From Denitrobaculum sp965225735 (lineage in GTDB: Bacteria; Pseudomonadota; Alphaproteobacteria; Kiloniellales; Kiloniellaceae): a stretch of 64,000 nucleotides of DNA. Made by a program: the position numbers and the translations under genes. The stretch lies in assembly GCA_965225735.1 (NCBI GenBank), contig CBDDBN010000005.1:74767-138766 (forward strand), given 5' to 3'. Each line of letters starts with the position of its first letter. The first letter of the stretch is position 1. The notes beneath the pieces are model-generated. The model did not search any database and was not told the DNA's origin. It saw nothing but the letters and a program-made list of their open reading frames with translations. This document shows positions 33,837 to 43,425 of this stretch, piece by piece.

Positions 33837-35225
33837 TTAGACATCCCACTGCGCGCATTTGCGATCGACGGTTTTTCGCGAAACCCCTAATCTGCGGGCG
33901 GCCTCAGCCCGATTTCCGCCGACAGCGTCGAGGACCGCGAGTATATGCTGACGCTCAACGGCCTCCAGTGACTCTGGCGACTCTGCGGCATCCTGAGCTT
34001 CGGCGCCCTCGAATTCTGGAGGAAACTCACCCAAAATCAGGGAGCGCTCGACGAGATTCCGCAGCTCGCGGACATTGCCTGGCCAGCTGTAATTGCTAAG
34101 CCCCGCCAAGACGGAGGGTGTCAGGGTAATGGCCGGCACGCCCAACTCACGCGAGATTTTGCGCATAAAGAGTTCTGCCAGCTCCTCTATGTCGCCTTTG
34201 CGCTCCCGAAGTGGCGGCATATGGATGTGCAGGACGTTGATCCGATAAAACAGATCGGCCCGGAACTGACCGCTTTCCACGGCTTTTGGCAAATCGGCAT
34301 TGGTCGCAAAGACGAAGCGCACATCGACCGGGACCTCGCGCTCCGAACCCACGGGCCGGATCCGCTTGTCTTCGATCACCCGCAGGAGCTTGGTCTGCAT
34401 CGCCAGCGGCAGTTCGCCGATTTCATCCAGGAAGAGCGTGCCCCGATGGGCATGCAGGAACAGCCCGTCGCGTCGCCCTTCCGCGCCGGTGAAGGCGCCT
34501 TTCAGGTGTCCAAAGAGCTCGCTTTCGATCATCTCGGCAGGGATAGCCGCGCAGTTGACGGGAACGAAGGGTTTGTCGGCCCGGTCCGACAGCGCATGTA
34601 GCGTTCGGGCCGAGACCTCCTTGCCGGTGCCGGATTCACCGGTGATCAAAACAGAAGTCGGCAGAGGCGCGACCCGTGCCAGTGTTTCGCGGACCTGTTT
34701 CAGTGAGTCGGACTGACCGACTAAACGGTTCCTTCCTCCGGCTTCCTGAGCGTCAGCACGCAGTTCGTGGCGCAACAAGAAGTTTTCGCGCTGCAGGCGC
34801 AGGCGATCGAGACAGCGGGCAACGGCATTGAGGATCTGGTTGGATCGGAAAGGCTTAAGGACAAAATCGACCGCGCCGGCCTGCAAGGCGCGGATCGCGG
34901 TCTCCAGGTCCGCGAAGGCGGTGATCAGGATCGCATCCGCGAAAAAGCCGATGTGGCGTTGCTCGTTGAGCCAGTCGACGCCGGTTTTTCCCGGCATGAC
35001 GTTGTCCAGGATGACGACGTCGAAGTGGTTGCTGTCGAGATGGCGTGAGGCTTCCTCGACGTCAGCGGCCTCAACCACCCGCTTGCAGCGTGGGCTGAGG
35101 GTTTTCACCAGGAAATTGCGCATTCCCGGTTCGTCATCGACCACCAGAATAGAAGCCTGGGAAAGCCCCGGCCCAAATTCCGTCTCGACCTGCTGTTGTC
35201 CGCCAGAGGCTGCCTGTCCCTGCAT
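33837..35225 (-). CDS. Sigma-54-dependent response regulator (NtrC family)
   Basis: A receiver (VVDDEPGM acidic pocket, phospho-Asp in VVILDNVMPG, Lys in LKPF), an AAA+ domain and a Fis-type C-terminal HTH (NRAEAARRLGVSRKTVDRK). The AAA+ part has Walker A GESGTGKE, the sigma-54 contact loop GAFTGA and Walker B LFLDEIGE, so it should activate sigma-54 promoters. A 24-residue hydrophilic N-terminal extension (rich in Gln and Gly) precedes the receiver. It is the first gene of a two-gene operon with the Cache kinase. Target promoters are not identifiable here. Confidence 0.95.
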   Translation of the reverse strand: MQGQAASGGQQQVETEFGPGLSQASILVVDDEPGMRNFLVKTLSPRCKRVVEAADVEEASRHLDSNHFDVVILDNVMPGKTGVDWLNEQRHIGFFADAILITAFADLETAIRALQAGAVDFVLKPFRSNQILNAVARCLDRLRLQRENFLLRHELRADAQEAGGRNRLVGQSDSLKQVRETLARVAPLPTSVLITGESGTGKEVSARTLHALSDRADKPFVPVNCAAIPAEMIESELFGHLKGAFTGAEGRRDGLFLHAHRGTLFLDEIGELPLAMQTKLLRVIEDKRIRPVGSEREVPVDVRFVFATNADLPKAVESGQFRADLFYRINVLHIHMPPLRERKGDIEELAELFMRKISRELGVPAITLTPSVLAGLSNYSWPGNVRELRNLVERSLILGEFPPEFEGAEAQDAAESPESLEAVERQHILAVLDAVGGNRAEAARRLGVSRKTVDRKCAQWDV

Positions 35226-35401
35226 TTCCGTCCCTCACCGTTCTTTCCGGTGTTTTTCGGCCTATCCTGGCTCCCAAACCAAGCTTCCTTGGTCTCAAAC
35301 GCCGACTTTTCCCAGAATTTGCCACGGGACGGCCAAATAATCACGGATTTTGCGGCCAGGGAAGGCTGCAGTCGACTGTGCTCGATGCACCGCGATGTCA
35401 A

Positions 35402-35863
35402 TCAGGACGGTTGAAGCCCGGTGAAATAGGTCAGCCACTGCTTGCGGAGCGCGGTTTCTTCAGCGCCGATATCGTAGGCCGGGGTGCTGAGCGGAGCCGC
35501 CGACTCCACCGCCACCGTCACGATCCCGTTGAAAATAGCGGCAAACTCCTCGCCCCATCCGTCAATGAAAGCCGGAAGAAGATCTTCATACTCCTGTGTG
35601 CCTTTATCGATGAAGCGTGCCTTCCCTTTGAAGCGGAAACCCTTGCGAGCGAAGACATCGACAAAGTTGATTTCGACATTCGGATTGGCGGCGATGTTCC
35701 TGCGTGTATTCGGCGAACGGATTTCCGCGAACATCAGTTGTGCGTCATCGCGGACGAGAAAGGTGCCTTTGGGCGAGAGGTTGGGTGTGCCGTCCGCGCA
35801 GATGCTGGCCACGAATCCCAGCTTCTGTTCGGCCACGACGCGTTTCATCTCTTCGGTCAGCAT
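35402..35863 (-). CDS. Pyridoxamine 5'-phosphate oxidase-like flavin-binding protein
   Basis: A 153-residue split-barrel protein (PPOX-like): GFVASICADGTPNLSPKGTF at the start, RSPNTRRNIAANPNVEINFV in the middle. Members bind FMN or F420/haem and reduce small substrates; PdxH activity is unlikely because the family is different. Last gene of the leftward series Ycf48-like, MBL, RraA-like, PPOX. It is 112 bases after the RraA-like gene and could be co-transcribed. Confidence 0.8.
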   Translation of the reverse strand: MLTEEMKRVVAEQKLGFVASICADGTPNLSPKGTFLVRDDAQLMFAEIRSPNTRRNIAANPNVEINFVDVFARKGFRFKGKARFIDKGTQEYEDLLPAFIDGWGEEFAAIFNGIVTVAVESAAPLSTPAYDIGAEETALRKQWLTYFTGLQPS

Positions 35864-35975
35864 GAGGTTCCGCCTTTCTTATCCGTCGTGAAGTGACTTT
35901 CCCGCGGGGAGCAGCGATCACGCAAGCGGCTTCGGAAATATCACTGCCCGGCATTGCCTCTGCCGATGGCGGATC

Positions 35976-36665
35976 TCACATCACGCCAAAGGTTTCGAAG
36001 GCTTCCACGGCTCCCATACCGCCTCGGATGGCTTCACCGACCTTGTTTTCAGCAGCGGCCTTCTCGAGCGAGAGCCGGATCACTTCCTCTTCGGCCGCTC
36101 GAGGGATGGTGAGGACACCTTCCCGGTCGCCGAACAGAAGGGCGCCCGGCTCAATGTCGACACCGCCGATCTCGACCTTACAGCGATAATCGATCACCTT
36201 GCCGCGCGGCCCTTGGTCCTGAGCATAGACACCGTGGCAAAAGGCCGGAAAACCGAGCGCTTCGATCGCGTCCGCGTCGCGCAGATAACCGTCGACAACG
36301 GCGCCGTTGGCCTGCAGGTGTTGGGCCCGGGTCGACATTAGTTCACCCCAAAGGGCATAGCGCTCTGACGCACCGGTGGCGACGTAGATCTCGCCGGGTT
36401 TCAGGTCGTCCAGGGCCTCAAGCATCAGACCGAAAGGCTTGGCGCTGAGTGGTCCCTTGCCCCCTCCGGTAAGATCATAGATATCGGCCTCCAGCACCGG
36501 CATGGCGCGGCCGGCAAGCTTTATGCTTTTCTGCAGGGGTTTGATCTCCGGCGGTAGAAACTGCCGGTGGAACCCAAGCCGGTCGAGGATATCGCCAACC
36601 ACTGCGGTAAAGAGATCGTTGCGCAGGAGCGCGAAGAGTTCCTCGTCGTTGCTGTAGGGGGCCAT
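35976..36665 (-). CDS. RraA-family protein (aldolase-like)
   Basis: A 229-residue RraA/HMG-aldolase fold protein. The conserved active-site region GYLRDADAIEALGFPAF carries the Arg-Asp pair used by 4-hydroxy-4-methyl-2-oxoglutarate aldolases. The Gly-rich IEPGALLFGDREGVLTIP is also typical. RraA itself regulates RNase E, but the Arg-Asp pair and the metabolic neighbours favour an aldolase or decarboxylase of a 2-oxo acid. It begins 54 bases after the MBL gene and lies in the same leftward series. Confidence 0.82.
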   Translation of the reverse strand: MAPYSNDEELFALLRNDLFTAVVGDILDRLGFHRQFLPPEIKPLQKSIKLAGRAMPVLEADIYDLTGGGKGPLSAKPFGLMLEALDDLKPGEIYVATGASERYALWGELMSTRAQHLQANGAVVDGYLRDADAIEALGFPAFCHGVYAQDQGPRGKVIDYRCKVEIGGVDIEPGALLFGDREGVLTIPRAAEEEVIRLSLEKAAAENKVGEAIRGGMGAVEAFETFGVM

Positions 36666-36719
36666 GGAAACACTCCGCGCTGTGATTGCATTACACCTGC
36701 GCGCCGTCTGTCCGTGGCT

Positions 36720-37583
36720 TTAGTTCCCCCGGCGGTGCAGGCTCACCTGACGATACATGCCTTGGATGTTGAGGGGAAGCCAGGCGGGGTGTTGCCCCCA
36801 TTCCGCGTAGTCCTCCATCTTGATCGTGGCGATCATTTCTTCCAGCGTCTTTCCGGCACGGGCGGCGGCAAGAACCTGGTCGTAGAGAGCCTGAAAGTAG
36901 TCCGCGTGATCGGCGGCATCTTGTTTGGTCCCGAGCGCGCCATGTCCGGGGGCCAGAATATCGAAGTCGATGTCGTCAACCTTGTGGATGGCGTCGATCC
37001 ATTCCGGGATGTAGGAGTCCGATAGCGTTTGGTAAGGCAGGCGCTTCACTGTGATGAAGTCCACCGTGAAGAGAGTGCGCTCCTCCGGGAAATACATGAC
37101 GATCAGATTGTCGGAGTGGCTCTTACCCAGATAGATCAGCTCGACCTTCTTCCCGCCCAGTTCCAGGGTCATGCGGTCGGTAAAGGTCAGGTCAGGTACG
37201 GCGGTGGGGCGCTTTTCGCCGATGATCACCCGCTTGGCGTTCTCGTGGGCGACAACGGTAGCCCCCGCTTCCGCGAAAACCTCGCCGCCGGCGCTGTGAT
37301 CGCTGTGGTCGTGACTGTAGACCAAGTACTTGATCGGCTTGTCGAAGCGGTTCTTGATTTCGTCTCTCAGCCAGGCGGCTGCATCGGCGTTGATGGGGTC
37401 GGTGACGATCACGCCCTCCGGTGTGACCAGGAAAACTGAGTAGTGGAAATTGTTTTGAAAGCGGTAGAGGTCGCCGGCGATCTGGGTAATCGCGCGCTTG
37501 GCGTCGCCACTCTGCGCCTTGGCTGCGGTACCGCCGATTGCAATCAGGACGGCAAGCAGGATCAATCTGGTGAAAATCCTCAT
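36720..37583 (-). CDS. Secreted MBL-fold metallohydrolase
   Basis: A 287-residue metallo-beta-lactamase-fold hydrolase with a signal peptide (MRIFTRLILLAVLIAI, cut after AKA). Motif HDHSDH (in YLVYSHDHSDHSAGG) and later His/Asp ligands (GKSHSDN, ILAPGHGALG) define a two-metal site. Secreted members of this subfamily include relatives of quinoprotein and SoxH-type proteins; the substrate is unknown. AGGGAG is spaced well before ATG 37583. It is downstream of the Ycf48-like gene by 48 bases. Confidence 0.88.
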   Translation of the reverse strand: MRIFTRLILLAVLIAIGGTAAKAQSGDAKRAITQIAGDLYRFQNNFHYSVFLVTPEGVIVTDPINADAAAWLRDEIKNRFDKPIKYLVYSHDHSDHSAGGEVFAEAGATVVAHENAKRVIIGEKRPTAVPDLTFTDRMTLELGGKKVELIYLGKSHSDNLIVMYFPEERTLFTVDFITVKRLPYQTLSDSYIPEWIDAIHKVDDIDFDILAPGHGALGTKQDAADHADYFQALYDQVLAAARAGKTLEEMIATIKMEDYAEWGQHPAWLPLNIQGMYRQVSLHRRGN

Positions 37584-37631
37584 GGCTGGTCTCCCTAGAG
37601 TTTGCTTCTTCTACGTTACGCCGATTGACGA

Positions 37632-38624
37632 TTAGCTGCCGCAGGTGTTGCCAAGATCGACACGTCCGAGGCTGCCGTCGCCGCCAGAAACCCAATAGGC
37701 CTTATCGCTTTGGCTGTCGCTTGCGAGGTCTTCGAGAAAAGAGCCCTTTGTGACCTGCAAGGACTGTTTCCAGCTCTTGCCGCCGTCGGTCGTGATATGC
37801 GCTGTGCCGCCGGCCCCGACGATCAGACCGCAGCTTTCCGAGACGAATGCCAGGGCGTTGACGATGGCCTTGAGCGGTGTTTGCCCAGCTTCGCGCCAAC
37901 TGCGCCCGCCGTCCGTGGTCTTCAGCAGCAGGCCGCCGACACCAGCTGCATAACCAAGGTTATCCGATAGAAAGGAAAAGTCGCTGATGCGTCTCGGGCC
38001 TTCGTAGACCCGAGTCCAGGAAGCGCCGCCGTCTTCCGTGCGCAGAATTTCACCGGACGAGCGATCGTCGTTCTGCCAGGGCGTTTCCCCACCACCGACC
38101 AGACCGACGTTGTCGGAAAAGAAATGCAGGCCCCAGAATTTGGTTTTGCTGTTGGTTTCCAGACGCTGCCAGCTTGCGCCGCCGTCGGTGCTCTTGAGGA
38201 CTAGGCCGTCAACGCCAGCCGCGACGCCGGCACCGGGCCTGTGAAACTTGACCTCATAGAGCGGCGCGGCGGGACTTGCCACCGAGATGAAACTTTTCCC
38301 GCCATCGAGAGAGCGGAGAATCACACCTTTGCCTGAGGTGAATCCAGTGCCGCCGACGGCGATGAAACTGCCATTCTCTGCATCATCGACGGCGAGCAGT
38401 AAGGGCTTGCCCGGTCGCTGGGAAAGAGTCCAAGCCTGCGACCCGGTTTTGTGGATCAGCGCGCCGCCGGTGCCGACCGCGACGGCGGTCGAGTCCGCCT
38501 CCGCTATTCCCCAATAAGATCCCTTGATCCGGGTTCCGTCGAAGGTCGCGGAGCTCTCTCCGAAGGAGGGGGCTGATAGGCCGAAGAGAAGGGTACCGGC
38601 CGCAAGGCTGCGTTTCCAGATCAT
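37632..38624 (-). CDS. Ycf48-like secreted beta-propeller protein
   Basis: A 330-residue exported protein with at least six repeats of the type (S/T)xDGGxSW: RSLDGGKSF, KSTDGGASW, RTEDGGASW, KTTDGGRSW and TTDGGKSW among them. They build a seven-bladed propeller as in Ycf48/HCF136, but here there is no photosystem. A signal peptide follows M1 (IWKRSLAAGTLLFGL). ATG 38624 has no clear ribosome-binding site. It is the first gene of a leftward series and divergent from oppA. It may serve as an assembly factor or glycosidase-like sensor in the periplasm. Confidence 0.82.
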   Translation of the reverse strand: MIWKRSLAAGTLLFGLSAPSFGESSATFDGTRIKGSYWGIAEADSTAVAVGTGGALIHKTGSQAWTLSQRPGKPLLLAVDDAENGSFIAVGGTGFTSGKGVILRSLDGGKSFISVASPAAPLYEVKFHRPGAGVAAGVDGLVLKSTDGGASWQRLETNSKTKFWGLHFFSDNVGLVGGGETPWQNDDRSSGEILRTEDGGASWTRVYEGPRRISDFSFLSDNLGYAAGVGGLLLKTTDGGRSWREAGQTPLKAIVNALAFVSESCGLIVGAGGTAHITTDGGKSWKQSLQVTKGSFLEDLASDSQSDKAYWVSGGDGSLGRVDLGNTCGS

Positions 38625-38900
38625 GCTGCAGCTTATCGCAAAAGCAGCGCGCGCCGAGTCAGATTGCGGCTTGTTTCGTTCAAGTTCTTGCGAGCGAAGG
38701 GACAAGTACAACCCCTTGGAGCTTCGACCGCGCGAAACGATCGGTCCGCCTTGCGTTCGCGCGTGACCAAGTCTTTCGTCTCTGAGGCTGGCTGGGCAGC
38801 ATCTGTGTTTTTTTCTGCTATGCTTCGAAAAAGGCCTGAAACGGCGGCGGGCCCTGTCGTATGGTGGGTGCAACCCACAACCAGAAAGGGAGCGCATAAG

Positions 38901-40484
38901 ATGCCAAAAAACCGTCTGGGATCGTTTTTCCTCAGCACTTTCGCGGCGATTTTCCTCGCCCTGCCGGCCTACGCGGCCATGCTCAACCTCCACAACGGCG
39001 GCGACCCCTCGTCGCTAGATCCGCACAAAGTCTCCGGCGACTGGGAGAACCGGATCGTCGGCGATATCTTCGAAGGCCTGATGACCGAGGACATTGGCGC
39101 CAAGCCCATCGCCGGGCAGGCGGAAAGCTGGAGCATTTCCGACGACGGTCTGGTCTATACCTTCAAGCTGCGCGATGACGCCAACTGGTCGGACGGCACG
39201 CCGGTCACCTCGCACGATTTCGTCTTCGCCTTTCAGCGGATCATGAACCCGGAGACGGCCGCGGAATATGCTTATCTGCAGTTCCCCATCAAAAACGCGG
39301 AAGCGATCAATTCCGGCGATATCGCCGATCTGGGGCAACTCGGAGTCAAGGCGATCGACGATAAGACGCTCGAAATCACGCTGGAGCAGCCGACGCCATT
39401 CTTCCTGGGTGCCTTGACCCACTACACGGCCTATCCGGTGCCCAAGCATGTGGTCGAGGACAAGGGTTCGGACTGGGTCAAGATCGAGAACATCGTGGTC
39501 AATGGCCCTTACAAGCCGACGGAGTGGATTCCCGGCGCCCATGTGGTCACCACCAAGAACGAGAAGTACTACGACGTCGCCAATCTGAAGATCGACGGTG
39601 TGAAGTTTTACGTGCTGGAGGATCAGTCCGCGGCCCTGAAGCGCTACCGCGCGGGCGAGTTCGATATTCTGACCGACTTCCCCAAGGACCAGTACGACTG
39701 GCTGCAGAAGAACCATCCGGGCGAGGCTCGGGTCGCTCCCTTCGCAGGCCTCTATTACTACGTTTTCAATCACCGTAAGCCGCCGTTCGACGACGCCCGG
39801 GTGCGCAAGGCCCTCTCCATGGCCATCAACCGCCAAGTGATCGGCCCACAGATCCTGGGCACCGGCGAGCTGCCGGCCTATTCCTGGGTGCCGCCGGGGA
39901 TGGCGAACTCCGGAGAGTCCTCTGAGGTTGCTTGGGCGGAGATGAGTTATCCCGAACGGGTCGAAGAGGCCAAGGCGCTGATCACCGAAGCCGGTTACGG
40001 TCCCGATAACCCCCTGCAGGTTACGCTGCGCTACAACACCAACGACAACCACAAACGCGTCGCTGTGGCCATTGTCGCCATGTGGAAGGCCCTGGGTGTC
40101 GAGGCCAAGCTCTTTAACTCCGAGGTGAAGGTGCACTACGCGGAGATCCGTAAGGGCGAGTTCGAGGTAGCGCGCGCGGGCTGGCTGGCCGACTACAACG
40201 ATCCGGTCAATTTCCTGGATCTGCTGAAAGGCGGCACCGGCAATAACTATGGCGCCTACAGCAGTCCGGAGTTCGACAAGCTGCTAGATCAGGCCTCCCT
40301 GGAGACCGACCTGGACAAGCGGGCCGAACTGCTGTCGCAAGCCGAACGGATCGCCATGGACGACAACGCGGCGGCGCCGATCTACTTCTACCTGTCGGAA
40401 AACGTGGTTTCGCCGAAGATCAAAGGCTTTAAAGACAACGCCTTCGATATCCACCGGACCCGCTGGCTCTCCAAGGAAGAGTGA
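38901..40484 (+). CDS. oppA: Oligopeptide ABC transporter, substrate-binding protein
   Basis: A 527-residue periplasmic binding protein of family 5 (SBP_bac_5). Signal peptide up to LPAYAA, then NGGDPSSLDPHKVSGDWENR, the typical N-lobe motif. The body has DDARVRKALSMAINRQVI and GWLADYNDPVNFLDLL, as in OppA/DppA. It captures oligopeptides and delivers them to the OppBC channel. GAAAGGGAG precedes ATG 38901. Between it and oppB lies a 110-base gap with a hairpin that probably lets oppA be made in excess. Confidence 0.95.
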   Translation: MPKNRLGSFFLSTFAAIFLALPAYAAMLNLHNGGDPSSLDPHKVSGDWENRIVGDIFEGLMTEDIGAKPIAGQAESWSISDDGLVYTFKLRDDANWSDGTPVTSHDFVFAFQRIMNPETAAEYAYLQFPIKNAEAINSGDIADLGQLGVKAIDDKTLEITLEQPTPFFLGALTHYTAYPVPKHVVEDKGSDWVKIENIVVNGPYKPTEWIPGAHVVTTKNEKYYDVANLKIDGVKFYVLEDQSAALKRYRAGEFDILTDFPKDQYDWLQKNHPGEARVAPFAGLYYYVFNHRKPPFDDARVRKALSMAINRQVIGPQILGTGELPAYSWVPPGMANSGESSEVAWAEMSYPERVEEAKALITEAGYGPDNPLQVTLRYNTNDNHKRVAVAIVAMWKALGVEAKLFNSEVKVHYAEIRKGEFEVARAGWLADYNDPVNFLDLLKGGTGNNYGAYSSPEFDKLLDQASLETDLDKRAELLSQAERIAMDDNAAAPIYFYLSENVVSPKIKGFKDNAFDIHRTRWLSKEE

Positions 40485-40532
40485 GCGCGATCTGACTCGA
40501 CCTTATGTCGGGAATGATCTCAAATAGTAGGC

Positions 40533-40570
40533 AAGGACCGTCCACTGCGCTTGGCAGATGGGCGGTCCTT
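40533..40570 (+). terminator. Intercistronic hairpin between oppA and oppB
   Basis: AAGGACCGTCC (40533-40543) pairs with GGGCGGTCCTT (40560-40570), 10 of 11 positions (plus one T-G). No U-tract follows. Such hairpins after binding-protein genes stabilise the upstream mRNA or attenuate the permease genes. Confidence 0.6.
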
Positions 40571-40594
40571 CAAGCGGGGTGGATGTTCTAAACG

Positions 40595-41518
40595 ATGCTG
40601 GGCTTTGCGCTGCGCAGGCTACTCACGACGATCCCGGTGCTTTGGATCGCCTTGACCCTGTGTTTTTTCGTCCTGCGGCTGGCGCCGGGCGGACCCTTCG
40701 ACGCCGAACGGCAACTGCCGGAGCGGATCCTCGCTAACCTGAGGGCTCACTACAATCTGGATCAACCGCTGCTCGTCCAATACTGGGATTATGTTTCCGG
40801 TGTGCTGATGGGCGACCTGGGGCCGTCCTACATCACGGACGACTTTACCGTGGTCGATCTGATCGCGATCGGGCTGCCTTACACCTTTATCGTCGGCGGT
40901 CTCGCCTTTCTGCTGGCGATCCTGCTTGGCGTCTTCGCGGGCGTGATCGGCGCGCTGTATCAGAACAGATCGGGCGACTACGTTTTGGCGCTGGTGGTCA
41001 TGATCGGCCTGATCGTGCCCAACTTCCTGATGGCGCCCATTCTGCAACTGGTCTTCGGTGTGACGCTGGGCTGGCTGCCGGTGGGCGGCTGGGGAGAGGG
41101 CCAGCTTTCCCATCTCGTGCTGCCCGTGGTGATCCTGGCGCTTCCCCACGTGGCGCGTATCTCGCGTTTGATGCGCGGTTCCATGATCGAAGTGCTGGGC
41201 GCGAACTATATCCGCACTGCCCGGGCCAAGGGGATCGGCGAGCGCTTGATGGTCACGCGCCATGCCATCAAGCCCGCGCTGCTGCCGGTCGTCTCCTACC
41301 TGGGGCCGGCCGCAGGCTATCTGCTGACCGGCTCTCTGGTGGTGGAATCGATCTTCGGCCTGCCGGGCATCGGACAGTACTTCATCAATGCGGCGCTGAA
41401 CCGGGATTACGGCATGGTGCTGGGGACGGTCATCTTCTACATGGTGCTCATCATCCTGTTGAACCTGGTCGTCGATCTGGTCTATGCGCTGCTCGATCCT
41501 AAAGTGAGGGCGCACTAG
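40595..41518 (+). CDS. oppB: Peptide ABC transporter permease
   Basis: A 307-residue inner-membrane permease with six predicted helices and the BPD_transp_1 EAA loop (ARAKGIGERLMVTRHAIKPAL). The N-terminal membrane anchor (LRRLLTTIPVLWIALTLCFF) followed by PGGPF is diagnostic of OppB/DppB. The stop codon overlaps the GTG of oppC. Confidence 0.95.
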   Translation: MLGFALRRLLTTIPVLWIALTLCFFVLRLAPGGPFDAERQLPERILANLRAHYNLDQPLLVQYWDYVSGVLMGDLGPSYITDDFTVVDLIAIGLPYTFIVGGLAFLLAILLGVFAGVIGALYQNRSGDYVLALVVMIGLIVPNFLMAPILQLVFGVTLGWLPVGGWGEGQLSHLVLPVVILALPHVARISRLMRGSMIEVLGANYIRTARAKGIGERLMVTRHAIKPALLPVVSYLGPAAGYLLTGSLVVESIFGLPGIGQYFINAALNRDYGMVLGTVIFYMVLIILLNLVVDLVYALLDPKVRAH

Positions 41519-42438
41519 TGCTGGGCTCGGAAAAGCGCGACGCGCTGGTCGAGGCGCTCGAGCCGCAGGCCGAAGAGGGTTTCGCACCGAAGGGCCGCAG
41601 CCTGACTCAGGACGCCATGCGCCGCTTTCGCCGCAACAAGGCGGCGTTGGCTTCGGTCTTCGTTCTGGCCGCGCTGGTCCTTGCTGCGCTCCTTGGACCC
41701 TTCTTCATTCCTTACGGTTATGAGGATCCGGATTGGGCCGCCTTTCGCCTGCCGCCCGATTTCGCCAGCGGGCATTACTTCGGCACCGATCAGAACGGCC
41801 GGGACATGCTGGCGCGCACGCTCTACGGGACCCGGGTGTCTCTGATGGTGGCGCTGGTGGCGACGCTGGTCTCCATCGTGATCGGGGTGACATACGGTTC
41901 CATCGCCGGCTATCTCGGCGGGCGGACGGATGCGATCATGATGCGCTTCGTCGACATCATGTACGCGTTGCCCTACATCCTTTTCGTGATCCTGCTGATG
42001 GTGATCTTCGGCCGCAACGTGGTCCTGCTGTTTATCGGCATTGGCGCAGTCGAATGGCTGACCATGGCGCGGATCGTGCGCGGCCAGACCCTGTCCCTGC
42101 GCGAGCGGGAGTTCATCGAGGCGGCGCGGGCGGCCGGCCTGAAACCTTTCCAGATCATCCGCCGCCATATCGCGCCCAACCTCATCGGGCCGGTGGTGAT
42201 CTTCTCGACGCTGACTGTGCCGGAGATCATCGTGACGGAGAGTTTCCTCTCCTATCTGGGCTTCGGCGTGCAGGAGCCGCTGACCTCGCTCGGCACTCTG
42301 ATCGCCGAGGGCGCCGACGTGATGGAAGTCATGCCCTGGCTGTTGGGTTTCCCGGCGGCCTTTCTGGTGACCATGCTGCTGAGCCTGAGTTTCATCGGCG
42401 ACGGCTTGCGCGATGCCTTCGACCCGAAGGATGTCTAA
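41518..42438 (+). CDS. oppC: Peptide ABC transporter permease
   Basis: A 306-residue OppC/DppC permease: the N-terminal basic segment RFRRNKAALASV, GTDQNGRDML, and the EAA loop REFIEAARAAGLKPFQIIRR. GTG 41518 overlaps the oppB stop by one base, so translation is coupled. The N-terminus (KRDALVEALEPQAEEG) is a longer cytoplasmic extension than in E. coli. Confidence 0.94.
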   Translation: MLGSEKRDALVEALEPQAEEGFAPKGRSLTQDAMRRFRRNKAALASVFVLAALVLAALLGPFFIPYGYEDPDWAAFRLPPDFASGHYFGTDQNGRDMLARTLYGTRVSLMVALVATLVSIVIGVTYGSIAGYLGGRTDAIMMRFVDIMYALPYILFVILLMVIFGRNVVLLFIGIGAVEWLTMARIVRGQTLSLREREFIEAARAAGLKPFQIIRRHIAPNLIGPVVIFSTLTVPEIIVTESFLSYLGFGVQEPLTSLGTLIAEGADVMEVMPWLLGFPAAFLVTMLLSLSFIGDGLRDAFDPKDV

Positions 42439-42441
42439 GCC

Positions 42442-43425
42442 ATGACGAAAGCCATCTTCAGAACCGAAGAGCTCACCGTGCGCTTCGACACGCCCGACGG
42501 CGAGGTCCAGGCGGTGAGCGGGCTGAATCTGGAAATCGCGGCGGGCGAGACCGTGGCCATCGTCGGGGAGTCGGGTTCCGGCAAGAGCCAGACCTTCCTC
42601 TCGGTCATGGGGCTGCTGGCAAAGAATGGCCGGGTTAACGGCAAAGCGGTGCTGGAGGATCGCGATCTCTTGGCCATGAGCCAGCGTGAATTGGATATCT
42701 ATCGGGGCCGGGATATTTCCATGGTGTTTCAGGACCCCATGACCGGGCTGAATCCCTCGCTGAAAATCTCCCGGCAACTCACCGAAACCCTGGAGGTGCA
42801 CCAGGGCTGTACGCGTCGGGAAGCGGACGAACGGGCGATTGCCATGCTGGAGTCCGTTGGCATCCCCGATCCGAAACGGCGTTTCAAAATGTATCCTCAT
42901 GAACTCTCCGGTGGGATGCGCCAGCGGGTCATGATCGCCATGGCCCTGCTGTGCGAACCGAAGCTGCTGGTCGCTGACGAGCCGACCACCGCTCTCGACG
43001 TTACGATCCAAGCTCAGATCTTGGAGCTTTTCGCCGAACTCAAGGCGCGGCTGAACACAGCGCTGGTGCTGATCTCCCACGACCTGGGTGTGGTTGCGGG
43101 GCTCGCCGACCGGGTCTTCGTGATGTATGCGGGGCGCGTGGTGGAAGAGGCATTCGTAGACGAACTCTTTGAGGATCCGAAACATCCCTATACCAAGGCC
43201 TTGCTGGCATCGACGCCACGGATCGATACGGATTTGGAAAGTCTGGAGTCGATCCCCGGCCGACCGCCTAATCTTCAGCGTTTGCCGAAGGGCTGTGCCT
43301 TTGCTGCGCGCTGCGGCTTCGCCGAACCGCAATGTCGCGAGACCCGGCCGCCACTGACGGCCATAGCCATGCAAAGGACCTGCGCCTGCCTCCTGGTGAA
43401 AGCGGAGGAGAAGGAACCGGCATGA
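42442..43425 (+). CDS. oppD: Peptide ABC transporter ATPase
   Basis: A 327-residue ABC ATPase with Walker A GESGSGKS, signature LSGGMRQR, Walker B LLVADEPTTALD and the C-terminal oligopeptide-type extension carrying a Cys cluster (GCAFAARCGFAEPQCRE) that can hold an iron-sulfur centre in this family. It begins three bases after oppC. Its stop overlaps oppF (ATGA). Confidence 0.95.
   Translation: MTKAIFRTEELTVRFDTPDGEVQAVSGLNLEIAAGETVAIVGESGSGKSQTFLSVMGLLAKNGRVNGKAVLEDRDLLAMSQRELDIYRGRDISMVFQDPMTGLNPSLKISRQLTETLEVHQGCTRREADERAIAMLESVGIPDPKRRFKMYPHELSGGMRQRVMIAMALLCEPKLLVADEPTTALDVTIQAQILELFAELKARLNTALVLISHDLGVVAGLADRVFVMYAGRVVEEAFVDELFEDPKHPYTKALLASTPRIDTDLESLESIPGRPPNLQRLPKGCAFAARCGFAEPQCRETRPPLTAIAMQRTCACLLVKAEEKEPA

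Noticed and set aside
31770..35225. PrsK/PrsR pair for PEP-CTERM control
   Set aside because: The kinase has a Cache-HAMP sensor rather than the GAF-containing layout of PrsK, so the pair cannot be assigned to that system.
41515..43374. 619-codon leftward frame across oppC and oppD
   Set aside because: Antisense shadow of two certain ABC-transporter genes; His/Gln-rich translation typical of such shadows.
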